Source of the DNA: Micromussa lordhowensis
Taxonomy: Eukaryota; Cnidaria; Anthozoa; Scleractinia; Lobophylliidae
Length of the DNA stretch: 64,000 bases
Reading direction: 5' to 3'
Assembly: GCA_964020085.1 (NCBI GenBank)
Contig: CAXHUQ010000601.1
Span: 459,001 to 523,000 of the forward strand
Shown here: one piece after another, positions 1-11,366 of the stretch
Layout: every line of letters begins with the position of its first letter
How positions within the stretch are numbered: the stretch's first letter is position 1
Notes under the pieces: generated by a model
What the model was told of the DNA's origin: nothing
Seen by the model: the letters and a program-made list of their open reading frames with translations, nothing else
Database searches by the model: none
Made by a program: the position numbers and the translations under genes

Positions 1-883
1 ACCCTCAGCGCGCATTTCTCGAAATTCTGCAAAGTTGCGACCAGGGGAAAAACCTGCAGAAAGAAGGCCAGAAAAAACACCCTGGCGCATATGCCATTAT
101 CTCCTAATTAAATTGCACTTAAATTGCCGACATAGCACAACATTTTGCAGCAAACTGCGGCTCCCTAGGTGCCTGTAAACCCGAGCTATGTCAAATTTGG
201 CAAGGACACCATCAGCGCACATTTTCTGAAATTCTGCAAAGTTGCGACCAGGGGAAAAACCTGCAGAAAAAAGGCAAGAAAAAGCACCCTGGCGCAAATG
301 CCATCATCTCCTAAATAGGATGCACTTGAAGTGCCAGCATAGCACAACATTTTGCGGCACACCGCGGCTCCCTAAGTGCCCGTAAAGCCGAGCTATGGCA
401 AATTTGGCAAGGACACCCTCAGCGCGCATTTTCTGAAATTCTGCAAAGTTGCGAGCAGGGCAAAAACCTGCAGAAAGAAGGCAAGAAAAAGCACCCTGGC
501 GCAAATGCCATTATCTCCTAATTAGGATGCACTTAAACTGCCATCATAGCACAACATTTTGCAGCAAACCGCGGCTCCCAAAGTGCCCATAAAGCCGAGC
601 TATGGCAAATTTGGCAGGGACACCCTCAGCGCGCATTTTCTGAAATTCTGCAAAGTTGCGACCAGGGGAAAAACCTGCAGAAAGAAGGCCAGAAACAACA
701 CCCTGGCGCAAATGCCATTAGCTCCTAATTAGAATGCACTTGAAGTGCCAACATAGCACAACATTTTGCAGCAAACCGCGGCTCCCAAAGTGCCCGTAAA
801 GCCGAGCTATGGCAAATTTGGATGGAAACCCTTAGCGCGCATTTTCGGAAATTCTGCAAAGTTGCGACCAGGGGAAAGTCCTG
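1..883. repeat. Type A satellite array, left edge segment
   Basis: About four and a quarter tandem monomers of roughly 207 bp. Each carries the type A markers ccgcggctccc, gtaaagccgagctatgg, gttgcgaccagggg, ctgcagaaagaagg and atctcctaatta, followed by an A-rich tract (aaaaaac) and accctggcgc. The window begins inside a monomer, so the array continues to the left. The last monomer is cut after ggggaaagtcctg, where the unrelated insert begins. Copies here differ from each other at several positions and show no obvious short higher-order period. Open frames of about 66 codons on the minus strand recur every 207 bp only because 207 is divisible by three. Confidence 0.97.
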
Positions 884-1008
884 TAGACTGTTCACAGCCT
901 CTCTATGAGCGCGCGCGAAAAAAATCGAGAGCAAGCGCGAAGCACGCGAGGGGGGGGGGGTTGGGTTTGCGAGCGAAGCGAGCAAGAAGAAATAGAGAGG
1001 CTGTAGAC
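881..1008. mobile_element. Foldback or MITE-like element with inverted repeats
   Basis: A perfect 13-bp inverted repeat pairs acagcctctctat (894-906) with atagagaggctgt (992-1004). The 8-bp word ctgtagac occurs at 881-888 and again at 1001-1008 as a direct repeat, although the right copy overlaps the inverted repeat, so it is not a clean target-site duplication. The interior is rich in alternating CG and purines (gcgcgcgaaaaaaatcg, gagcgaagcgagc) and has an 11-G run. No transposase frame fits in 128 bp. A non-autonomous foldback or MITE is the best reading. A secondary-structure-forming scar at the insertion point is the alternative. Confidence 0.5.
950..960 (+). repeat. Homopolymer run of 11 G
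   Basis: Eleven consecutive G bases are followed by ttggg, inside the foldback. The run could form a G-quadruplex-like structure. It is also a likely place for sequencing or assembly length error. Confidence 0.9.
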
Positions 1009-1202
1009 ATCTTTGGAAAAAAGTCGGCTTATTAGACTCCACCCCCTTGTTATCACCTTGTTACTAGTAGCTCCACCCCTAGACCACATAATTAAATTGG
1101 ACCAATCAAAATTGAGCGGTGAATTGCTTGTTTAATTGATTACAAGTATCAGTTTGCAAACAACAACACGTGCGGCGCGTTACATTGTAAACGTTTTGAA
1201 GG
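1009..1202 (+). promoter_or_regulatory. Promoter and 5' UTR-like region of the captured gene fragment
   Basis: Unique sequence lies between the foldback and the ATG at 1,203. Visible motifs are two CACCC-type boxes (ctccaccccc near 1,037 and ctccacccct at 1,071-1,080), an 8-bp direct repeat ccttgtta (1,045-1,052 and 1,056-1,063), and back-to-back CCAAT boxes in attggaccaat (1,096-1,106). A palindromic E-box CACGTG lies at 1,167-1,172, about 30 bp before the ATG. No convincing TATA box is present. The CCAAT pair and E-box at this distance from a start codon fit a TATA-less eukaryotic promoter. That is inference from motif layout only; transcription is not shown. Confidence 0.4.
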
Positions 1203-1436
1203 ATGTCGGCTCAGACGACTTCCTTAACTCCAAAAAAAACGGCTAAAAAAGGAAGAAAACCAAAAGAAAGCGGCCCGTCCGATTTTTGTAGGATATGTGC
1301 TTGTTCCTTGGCTATTCGCTTGCCAAATGGTGGCAAAACGTCTTTCATATCTACTGAAAATTTATTTGTTGAGCCTAAACGCGAAGGTGTCACACGGATA
1401 AAGTTGGCTGACGTCTTGCTCCCAAAGTGCTCGTAA
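1203..1436 (+). pseudogene. Truncated 5' coding fragment, cysteine-containing CRICxCSL/ISTENLF protein, fused to satellite
   Basis: The ATG at 1,203 sits in gaaggatgt (A at -3). It opens a 77-codon frame, of which about the first 72 codons are non-satellite. Residues 10-24 are very basic (KKTAKKGRKPKES), a nuclear-localisation-like stretch. They are followed by FCRICACSL (two CxxC-spaced cysteines plus one) and, near residue 49, FISTENLF. This pattern reminds me of uncharacterised multi-copy anthozoan proteins with a zinc-binding-like N-terminus; I cannot name the family. The frame runs into satellite sequence at about 1,418 and ends at TAA 1,434-1,436, so the last five residues come from repeat DNA. 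It is probably a first-exon fragment; gacgtcttg at the edge offers only a weak splice donor. It could instead be a live first exon spliced past the array, which the sequence does not exclude. Confidence 0.5.
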
Positions 1437-4039
1437 AGCCGTGCTATGGCAAATTTGGCAAAGACACCCTCAGCGCGCATTTTCTGAAATTCTGCAAAGT
1501 TGCGACCAGGGCAAAAACCTGCAGAAAGAAGGCCAGAAAAAACACCCTGGCGCAAATGTCATCACCTCCTAATTAAAATGCACTTAAAGTGCCAACATAG
1601 CACAACATTTTGCAGCAAACCGCGGCTCCCTAAGTGCCCGTAAAGCCGAGCTATGGTAAATTTGGCAAGGACACCCTAAGCGCATTATCTAAAATTCTGA
1701 AAAGTTGCGACCAGGGGAAAAACCCGCAGAAAGAGGCCAGAAAAAACACACTGGCGCAAATGCCATTCTCTCCTAATTAGAATGCACTTGAAGTGCCATC
1801 ATAGCACAACATTTTGCAGCAAACCGCAGTTCCCAAAGTGCCCGTAAAGCCGAGCTATGGTAAATGTGGCAAGGACAGATTCAGCGCGCATTTTCTGAAA
1901 TTCTGCAAAGTTGCGACCAGTGGAAAAACCTGCAAAAAGAAGGCAAGAAAAAACACCCTGGCGCAAATGCCATTATCTCCTAATTAGAATGCACTTAAAG
2001 TGCCAACATAGCACAACATTTTGCAGCAAACCACGGCTCCCAAAGTGCCCGTAAAGCCGAGCTATGGCAAATTTGGCAAGGACACCCTCAACGCGCATTT
2101 TCTGAAATTCTGCAAAGTTGCTACCAGGGATAAGTCCTGCAGAAAGAAGGCCAGAAAAATAACCCTGGCGCAAATTCCGTCATCTTTTAATTACAATGCG
2201 CTTCAAGAGCCAACATAGCACAACATTTTGCAGCAAACCGCGGCTCCCTAAGTGCCCGTAAAGCCGAGCTATGGCAAATTTGGCAAGGACACCCTCAGCG
2301 CATTTTCTGAAATTCTGCAAAGTTGCGACCAGGGAAAAAACCTGCAGAAAGAAGGCTAGAAAAAATTCCCTGGCGCATATGCCATTATCTCGTAATTAGA
2401 ATGCACTTACAGTGCCAACATAGCACAACATTTTGCAGGAAACCGCGGCTCCCAAAGTGCCCGTAAAGCCGTGCTATGGCAAATTTGGCAAGGACACCCT
2501 CAGCGCGCAATTTCTGAAATTCTGCAAAGCTGCGAGCAGGGGAAAGTCCTGCAGAAAGAAGGCCCAAAAAAACACCTTGACGCAAATGCCATTATCTCCT
2601 AATTTCAATGCACTTAAAGTCCCAACATAGCACAACATTTTGCAGCAAACGCGGCTCCCAAAGTGCCCGTAAAGCCGAGCTATAGCAAATTTGGCAAGGA
2701 CACCCTCAGCGCGCATTTTCTGAAATTCTGCAAAGTTGCGACCAGGGGAAAAACCTGCAGAAAGAAGGCCAGAAAAAACACTCTGGCGCAAATGTCATCA
2801 CCTCCTAATTAGAATGCACTTAAAGTGCCAACATAGCACAACATTTGGCAGCAAACCGCGGCTTCCTAAGTGCCCGTAAAGCCGAGCTATGGCAAATTTG
2901 GCAAGGACACCCTCAGCGAGCATTTTCTAAAATTCCGAAAAGTTGCGACCAGGGGAAAAACCTGCAGAAAGAAGGCCAGAAAAAACACCCTGGCGCAAAT
3001 GCCATTATCTGCTAATTAGAATGCACTTGAAGTGCCATCATAGCACAACATTTTGAAGCAAACCGCGGTTCCCAAAGTGCCCGTAAAGCCGAGCTTTGGT
3101 AAATGTGGCAAGGACACCCTAAGGGCGCATTTTCTGAAATTCTGCAAAGTTGCGACCAGGGAAAAAACCTGCAGAAAGAAGGCCAAAAAAAATTCCCTGG
3201 CGCATATGCCATTATCTCCTAATTAGAATGCACTTACAGTGCCAACATAGCACAACATTTTGCAGCAAACCGCGGCTCCCAAAGTGCCCGTAAAGCCGTG
3301 CTATGGCAAATTTAGCAAGGACACCCTCAGCGCGAAATTTCTGAAATTCTGCAAAGCTGCGACCAGGGGAAAAACCTGCAAAAAGAAGGCAAGAAAAAAC
3401 ACCCTGGCGCAAATGCCATCATCTCCTAATTAGAATGCACTTCAAGTGCCAACATAGCACAACATTTTGCAGCAAACCGCGGCTCCCAAAGTGCCCGTAA
3501 AGCCGAGCTATGGCAAATTTGGCAAGGACACCCTCAGCGCGCATTTTCTGAAATTCTGCAAAGTTGCGACCAGGGGAAAGTCCTGCAGAAAGAAGGCCAG
3601 AAAAAACACCTTGGCGCAAATGCCATCATCTTTTAATTAAAATGCACTTAAAGAGCCAACATAGCACCACATTTTGCAGCAAACTGCGGCTCCCTAAGTG
3701 CCCGTAAAGCCGAGCTATGGAAAATTTGGCAAGGACACCCTTAGCGCGCATTTTCTGAAATTCTGCAAAGTTGCGACCACGGAAAAAACCTGCAGAAAGA
3801 AGGCCAGAAAAAATTCCCTGGCGCATATGCCATTATCTCCTAATTAGAATGCACTTACAGTGCCAACATAGCACAACATTTTGCAGCAAACCGCGGCTCC
3901 CAAAGTGCCCGTAAAGCCGTGCTATGGCAAATTTGGCAAGGACACCCTCAGCGCGAAATTTCTGAAATTCTGCAAAGCTGCGACCAGGGGAAAGTCCTGC
4001 AGAAAGAAAGCCAAAAAAAACACCCTGGCGCAAATGCCA

Positions 4040-7000
4040 TTATCTCCTTATTAAAATGCACTTAAAGTGCCAAGATAGCACAACATTTTGCAGCAAACTG
4101 CAGCTCCCAAAATGCCCGTAAAGCCGAGATTTGGCAAATTTGGCAAGGACACCCTCAGCGCGCATTTTCTGAAATTCTGCAAAGTTGCGACCAGGAAAAA
4201 AACCTGCAGAAAGAAGGCCAAAAAAAACACCCTGGCGCAAATGCCATTATCTCTTAATTAGAATGCACTTAAAGTGCCAACATTGCACAACATTTGGCAG
4301 CAAACCGTTGCTCCCTAAGTGCCCGTAAAGCCGAGCTATGGCAAATTTGGCAAGGACACCCTCAGCGCGCATTTTCTGAAATTCTGCAAAGTTGCGACCA
4401 GGGGAAAAACCTGCAGAAAGAAGGCCAAAAAAAACACCCTGGCGCAAATGCCATTATCTCTTAATTAGAATGCACTTAAAGTGCCAACATAGCACAACAT
4501 TTGGCAGCAAACCGCGGCTCCCAAAGCGCCCGTAAAGCCGAGCTATGGCAAATTGGGCAAGGACACCCTCAGCGCGCATTTTCTGAAATTCTCCAAAGTT
4601 GCGACCAGGGGAAAAACCTGCAGAAAGAGAGCCAGAAAAAACACCCAGGCGCAAATGCCATTATCTCCTAATTAAAATGCACTTAACGTGCCAACGTAGC
4701 ACAACATTTTGCAGCAAACCGCGGCTCCCAAAGTGCCCGTAACGCCGAGCTATGGCAAATTTGGCAAGGACACCCTCAGCGCGCATTTTCTGAAATTCTG
4801 CAAAGTTGCGACCAGGGGAAAAACCTGCAGAAAAAAGGCCAGAAAAAACAACCTTGCGCAAATGCCATTTTCTCCTAATTAAAATGCACTTAACGTGCCA
4901 ACATAGCACAACATTTTGCAGCAAACCGCGGCTCCCAAAGTGCCCGTAAAGCCGAGCTATGGCAAATTTGGCAAGGACACCCTCAGCGCGCATTTTCTGA
5001 AATTCTGCAAAGTTGCGACCAGCGGAAAGTCCTGCAGAAAGAAGGCCAGAAAAAAAGCCTGGCGCAAATGTTATCATCTCTTAATTAGAATGCACTTGAA
5101 GTGCCAACATAGCACAACATTTTGCAGCAAACGGCGGCTCCCTAAGTGCCCGTAAAGCCGAGCTATGGCAAATTTGGCAAGGACACCCTCAGCACGAGTT
5201 TTCTGAAATTCTGCAAAGTTGCGACCAGGGGAAAGTCCTGCAGAAAGAAGGCCAGAAAAAAACCCTGGCGCAAATGTCATCATCTCTTTATTAAAATGCA
5301 CTTGAAGTGCCAACATAGCACAATATTTTGCAGCAAACGGCGGCTCCATAAGTGCCCGTAAAGCCGAGCTATGGCAAATTTGGCAAGGACACCCTCAGCG
5401 CGCATTTTCTGAAATTCTGCAAAGTTGCGACCAGGGGAAAGTCCTGCTGAAAGAAGGCCAGAAGAAACACCCTGGCGCAAATGCCATTATTTCCTAAAAA
5501 AAATTGCACTTAAAGTGCCAACATAGCACAACATTTTGCAGCAAACCGCGGCTCCCAAAGTACCCGTAAAGCCGAGCTATGGCAAATTTGGCAAGGACAC
5601 CCTTAGCGCGCATTTTCTGAAATTCTGCAAAGTTGCGACCAGGGGAAAGTCCTGCAGAAAGAAGGCCAGAAAAAACACCCTGGCGCAAATGCCATCATCT
5701 CCTATTTACAATGCACTTGAAGTGCCAACATAGCACAACATTTTGCAGCAAACCGCGGCTCCCTAAGTGCCCGTAAAGCCGAGTTATGTTAAATTTGACA
5801 AGGACCCCCTTAGCGCGCACTTTCTGAAATTCTGCAAAGTTGCGACCAGGGGAAAAACCTGCAGAAAGAAGGCCAGAAAAAAACACCCTAGCGCAAATGC
5901 CATTATCTCCTATTTAAAATGCACTTAAAGTGCCAACATAGCACAACATTTTGCAGCAAACCGCGGCTCCCTAGGTGCCCGTAAAGCCGAGCTATGGCAA
6001 ATTTGGCAAGAACACCCTCAGCCTGCATTTTCTAAAATTCTGCAAAGTTGCAACCAGGGGAAAACCTGCAGAAAGAAGGCCAGAAAAAACACCCTGGCGC
6101 CAATGCCATTATGTCCTTATTAAAATGCACTTAAAGTGCCAAGATAGCACAACATTTTGCAGCAAACTGCAGCTCCCAAAATGCCCGTAAAGCCGAGATT
6201 TGGCAAATTTGGCAAGGACACCCTCAGCGCGCATTTTCTGAAATTCTGCAAAGTTGCGACCAGGGGAAAAACCTGCAGAAAGAAGGCCAAAAAAAAAACC
6301 CTGGCGCAAATGCCATTATCTCTTAATTAGAATGCACTTAAAGTGCCAACATTGCACAACATTTGGCAGCAAACCGTTGCTCCCTAAGTGCCCGTAAAGC
6401 CGAGCTATGGCAAATTTGGCAAGGACACCCTCAGCGCGCATTTTCTGAAATTCTGCAAAGTTGCGACCAGGGGAAAAACCTGCAGAAAGAAGGCCAAAAA
6501 AAACACCCTGGCGCAAATGCCATTATCTCTTAATTAGAATGCACTTAAAGTGCCAACATAGCACAACATTTGGCAGCAAACCGCGGCTCCCAAAGCGCCC
6601 GTAAAGCCGAGCTATGGCAAATTGGGCAAGGACACCCTCAGCGCGCATTTTCTGAAATTCTCCAAAGTTGCGACCAGGGGAAAAACCTGCAGAAAGAGAG
6701 CCAGAAAAAACACCCTGGCGCAAATGCCATTATCTCCTAATTAAAATGCACTTAACGTGCCAACGTAGCACAACATTTTGCAGCAAACCGCGGCTCCCAA
6801 AGTGCCCGTAACGCCGAGCTATGGCAAATTTGGCAAGGACACCCTCAGCGCGCATTTTCTGAAATTCTGCAAAGTTGCGACCAGCGGAAAGTCCTGCAGA
6901 AAGAAGGCCAGAAAAACACCCTGGCGCAAATGTTATCATCTCTTAATTAAAATGCACTTGAAGTGCCAACATAGCACAACATTTTGCAGCAAACGGCGGC

Positions 7001-7815
7001 TTCCTAAGTGCCCGTAAAGCCGAGCTATGGCAAATTTGGCAAGGACACCCTCAGCACGAGTTTTCTGAAATTCTGCAAAGTTGCGACCAGGGGAAAGTCC
7101 TGCAGAAAGAAGGCCAGAAAAAAACCCTGGCGCAAATGTCATCTTCTCTTTATTAAAATGCACTTGAAGTGCCAACATAGCACAATATTTTGCAGCAAAC
7201 GGCGGCTCCATAAGTGCCCGTAAAGCCGAGCTATGGCAAATTTGGCAAGGACACCCTCAGCGCGCATTTTCTGAAATTCTGCAAAGTTGCGACCAGGGGA
7301 AAGTCCTGCTGAAAGAAGGCCAGAAGAAACACCCTGGCGCAAATGCCATTATCTCCTAAAAAAAATGCACTTAAAGTGCCAACATAGCACAACATTTTGC
7401 AGCAAACCGCGGCTCCCAAAGTACCCGTAAAGCCGAGCTATGGCAAATTTGGCAAGGACACCCTTAGCGCGCATTTTCTGAAATTCTGCAAAGTTGCGAC
7501 CAGGGGAAAGTCCTGCAGAAAGAAGGCCAGAAAAAACACCCTGGCGCAAATGCCATCATCTCCTATTTAGAATGCACTTCAAGTGCCAACATAGCACAAC
7601 ATTTTGCAGCAAACCGCGGCTCCCTAAGTGCCCGTAAAGCCGAGTTATGTTAAATTTGACAAGGACCCCCTTAGCGCGCACTTTCTGAAATTCTGCAAAG
7701 TTGCGACCAGGGGAAAAACCTGCAGAAAGAAGGCCAGAAAAAAACACCCTAGCGCAAATGCCATTATCTCCTATTTAAAATGCACTTAAAGTGCCAACAT
7801 AGCACAACATTTTGG
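4040..7815. repeat. Higher-order repeat of 2,069 bp, two copies (type A)
   Basis: The monomer series starting near 4,040 is repeated from near 6,109 at an offset of 2,069 bp (ten monomers minus one base). Unusual markers travel together in both copies: tgccaagatagc with agctcccaaaatgcccg and gccgagatttgg, then cattgcacaac with accgttgctccc, then caaattgggcaagg, then caacgtagc with gtaacgccg, then aaacggcggctcc. Copy two is shorter by one monomer because of a chimeric unit at 6,730-6,939. The two copies diverge after about 7,815. Confidence 0.9.
6730..6939. repeat. Chimeric monomer marking a one-monomer deletion
   Basis: The left part carries the marks of the monomer at 4,661 (caacgtagc, gtaacgccg). 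The right part carries the marks of the next monomer at about 4,868 (gaccagcggaaagtcc). In the first higher-order copy these are two separate monomers. Here they are joined in phase, so one repeat length was removed by unequal exchange between about 6,815 and 6,883. Confidence 0.85.
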
Positions 7816-8325
7816 AGCAAACCGCGGCTCCCAAAGTGCGCGTAAAGCCGAGCTATGGCAAATTTGGCAAGGACACCCTCAGCGCGCATTTTCTGAAATT
7901 CTGCAAAGTTGCGACCAGGGAAAGTCCTGCAGAAAAAAGGCCAGAAAAAACACCCTGGCGCAAACGCCATCATCTCCTAATTACAATACACTTAACGTGC
8001 CAACATAGCACAACATTTTGCAGGAAACCGCGGTTCCCAATGTGCCCGTAAAGCCGAGCTATGGCAAATTTGGCAAGGACACCCTCAGCGCGCATTTTCT
8101 AAAATTCTGCAAAGTTGCGACCAGGGGAAAGTCCTGAAGAAAGAAGGCCACAAAAAACACCCTGGCGAGAACGCCGTCATCTCCTAATTACAATGCACTT
8201 GAAGTGCAAACATAGCACAACATTTTGCAGCAAACCGCGGCTCCCAAACTTCCCGTAAAGCCGAGCTATGGCAAATTTGGCAAGGACACCCTCAGCTTGC
8301 ATTTTCTGAAATTCTGCAAAGTTGC

Positions 8326-10596
8326 GACCAGGGCAAACTCCTGCAAAAAGAAGGCTAGAAAAAACACCCTGGCGCGAATGCCATCATGTTCTAACTAAAA
8401 TTTCCTTCAAGTGCCAACCTAGCACAACATTTTGCTACAAACCACGCCTCTTAAAGTGCCCGTGGAGCCGAGCTATGTCAAATTTGCCAAGGGGACCCCC
8501 AGCGCGCGTTTTCTGAAATTTTGCAAACTTGGGACCAGGGCAAACTCCTGCAAAAAAAAGGCCAGAAAAAACACCCTGGCGCAAATGCCATCATGTTGTA
8601 AATAAAATTTTCTTCAAGGGCCAACCTAGCACAACATTTTGCTGCAAACCGCGCCTCTTAAAGTGCCCGTGGAGCCGAGCTATGTCAAATTTGCCAAGGG
8701 GACCCCCAGCGCGCGTTTTCTGAAATTCTGCAAAGTTGGGACCAGGGCAAACTTCTGCAAAATGAAGGCCAAAAAAAACACCCTGGCGCGAATGCCATGA
8801 TGTTTTAACTAAAATTTCCTTCAAGTGCCAACCTAGCACAACATTTTGCTGCAAACCGCGCCTCTTAAAGTGCCCGTGAAGCCGAGCTATGTCAAATTTG
8901 CCAAGGGGACCCCCAGCGCGCGTTTTCTGAAATTCTGCAAAGTTGGGATCAGGGCAAACTCATGCAAAAAGAAGGCCAGAAAAAACACCCTGGCGCGAAT
9001 GCCATCATGTTTTAACTAAAATTTCCTTCAAGTGCAAACCTAGCACAACATTTTGCTGCAAACCGCGCCTCTTAAAGTGCCCGTGGAGCCGAGCTATGTC
9101 AAATTTGCCAAGGGGACCCCCAGCGAGCGTTTTCTGAAATTCTGCAAAGTTGGGACCAGGGCAAACTCCTGCAAAAAGAAGGCCAGAAAAAACACCCTGG
9201 CGCGAATGCCATCATAATCTAACTAAAATTTCCTTCAAGTGCCAACCTAGCACAACATTTTGCTGCAAACCACGCCTCTTAAAGTGCCCGTGGAGCCAAG
9301 CTATGTCAAATTTGCCCAGGGGACCCCCAGCGCGCGTTTTCTGAAATTCTGCAAAGTTGGGACCAGGGCAAACTCCTGCAAAAAGAAGGCCAGAAAAAAC
9401 ACCCTGGCGCGAATGCCATCATGTTCTAACTAGGATTTCCTTCAAGTGCCAACCTGGCACAACATTTTGCTGCAAACCGCGCCTCTTAAAGTGCCCGTGG
9501 AGCCTAGCTATGTCAAATTTGCCAAGGGGACTCCCAGCGCGCGTTTTCTGAAATTCTGCAAATTTGGGACCAGGGGAAACTCCTGCAAAAATAAGGCCAG
9601 AAAAAACACCCTGGCGCGAATGCCATCATGTTTTAACTACCATTTCCTTCAAGTGCCAATCTAGCACAACATTTTGCTGCAAACCGCGCCTCTTTAAGTG
9701 CCCGTGGAGCCGAGCTATGTCAAATTTGCCAAGGGGACCCAAAGCGCGCGTTTTCTGAAATTCTGCAAAGTTGGGACCAGGGCAAACTCCTGCAAAAATA
9801 AGGCCAAAAAAACACCCTGGCGCGAATGCCATCATGTTTTAACTAAAATTTTCTTCAAGTGCCAACCTAGCACAACATTTTGCTGCAAACCGCGCCTCTT
9901 AAAGTGCCCGTGGAGCCGAGCTATGTCAAATTTTCCAAGGGGACCCCCAGCGCGCGTTTTCTGAAATTCTGCAAAGTTAAGACCAGGGCAAACTCCTGCA
10001 AAAAGAAGGCCAGAAAAAAACCCTGGCGCGAATGCCATCATGTTCTAACTAGAATTCCCTTCAAGTGCCAACCTAGCACAACATTTTTCTGCAAACCGCG
10101 CCTCTTAAAGTGCCCGTGGTGCCGAGCTATGTTAAATTTGCCAAGAGGACCCCCAGCGCGCGTTTTCTGAAATTCTGCAAAGTTGGGACCAGGGCAAACT
10201 CCTGCAAAAAGAAGGCCAGAAAAAACTCCCTGGCGCGAATGCCATCATGTTCTAACTAGAATTTCCTTCAAGTGCCAACCTAGCATAACATTTTGGTGCA
10301 AACCGCGCCTCTTAAAGTGCCCGTCGAGCCGAGCTATGTCAAATTTGCCAAGGGGAGCCCCAGCGCGCGTTTTCTGAAATTCTGCAAAGTTGGGACCAGG
10401 GCAAACTCCTGCAAAAAGAAGACCAAAAAAAACACCCTGGCGCGAATGCCATCATGTTCTAACTAGGATTTCCTTCAAGTGCCAACCTAGCACAACATTT
10501 TGCTGCAAACCGCGCCTCTTAAAGTGCCCGTGGAGCCGAGCTATGTCAAATTTGCCAAGGGCACCCCCAGCGCGCGTTTTCTGAAATGCTGCAAAG
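8326..10596. repeat. Type B, plain 207-bp monomers
   Basis: Eleven full-length type B monomers run with near-constant 207-bp spacing and no short units. Individual copies carry private changes, such as ctacaaaccacgcc near 8,434, cgtgaagccg near 8,876 and gttaagaccagg near 9,977. No clear higher-order period is visible, so this may be a less recently homogenised edge of the B array. Confidence 0.85.
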
Positions 10597-11366
10597 TTGG
10601 GACCAGGGCAAACTCCTACAAAAAGAAGGCCAGAAAGAACACCCTGGCGCGAATTGCATCATGTTCTAAAAAGTGCCCGTGGAGCCGAGCTATGTCAAAT
10701 TTGCCAAGGGGACCCCCAGCGCGCGTTTTCTGAAATTCTGCAAAGTTGGGACCAAGACAAACTCCTGCAAAAAGAAGGCCAGAAAAAACACCCTGGCGCG
10801 AATGCCATCATGTTCTAACTAAAATTTCCTTCAAGTGCCAACCTAGCACAACATTTTGCTGCAAACCGCGCCTCTTAAAGTGCCCGTGAAGCCGAGCTAT
10901 GTCAAATTTGCCAAGGGGACCCCCAGCGCGCGTTTTCTGAAATTCTGCAAAGTTGGGACCAAGGCAAACTCCTGCAAAAAGAAGGCCAGAAAAAACAACC
11001 TGGCTCGAATGCCATCATGTTCTAACTAAAATTTCCTTCAAGTGCCAACCTAGCACAACATTTTGCTGCAAACCGCGCCTCTGAAAGTGCCCGTGGAGCC
11101 GAGCTATCTCAAATTTGCCAAGGGGACCCCCAGCGCGCGTTTTCTGACATTCTGCAAAGTTGGGACCAGGGCAAACTCCTGCAAAAAGAAGGCCAGAAAA
11201 AACACCCTGGCGCGAATGCCATCATGTTCTAACTAGAATTTCCTTCAAGTGCCAACCTAGCACAACATTTTGCTGCAAACCGCGCCTCTTAAAGTGCCCT
11301 TGGAGCCGAGCTATGTCAAATTTGCCAAGGGGACCCCCAGCGCGCGTTTTCTAAAATTCTGCAAAG

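Larger units (their letters stand above)
884..1417. other. Non-satellite insert of ~535 bp interrupting the array
   Basis: The satellite stops after ggggaaagtcctg (to about 883) and resumes at gctcccaaagtgc (from about 1,418). The two edges are not adjacent points in the monomer: roughly 100 bp of repeat, from the PstI-like ctgcag region to the ccgcgg region, is missing. The event therefore replaced sequence rather than simply inserting. In order, the insert holds a G-rich foldback (881-1,008), a promoter-like region (1,009-1,202) and an ATG-led coding fragment (1,203 onward). This is the only place in 64 kb where I see sequence unrelated to the monomer, and no second copy occurs in the window. 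Confidence 0.93.
1418..8325. repeat. Type A satellite array, left block
   Basis: About 33 type A monomers follow the insert. Copies vary noticeably, with small length changes: a lost C at about 2,646, two bases lost in ctcagcgcatttt at about 2,296, and several bases lost with substitutions near 1,675-1,700. A recognisable variant with tgccattatctc...cttacagtgcc, gccgtgctatgg and gaaatttctg recurs near 2,385, 3,212 and 3,833, showing local spread of single monomers over 621-827 bp. The block ends inside gaccaggg (8,326-8,333), where type A gives way to type B. Confidence 0.97.

Noticed and set aside
766..1035. 89-codon plus-strand frame across the foldback, with an Arg/Lys-rich middle
   Set aside because: Its start is satellite and its basic middle is a translation of the CG/purine-rich foldback. 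It reflects base composition, not a protein.
1415..1424. Splice donor at gacgtcttg closing the captured exon
   Set aside because: The GT is present but its context is weak and it coincides with the satellite edge. I do not annotate it as a real donor.
4661..5077. Double-length 138-codon minus-strand frame
   Set aside because: It is two adjacent monomers read through where the usual stop codon between them is mutated. The corresponding place at 6,730 has a single monomer, so there is no sign of selection for length.
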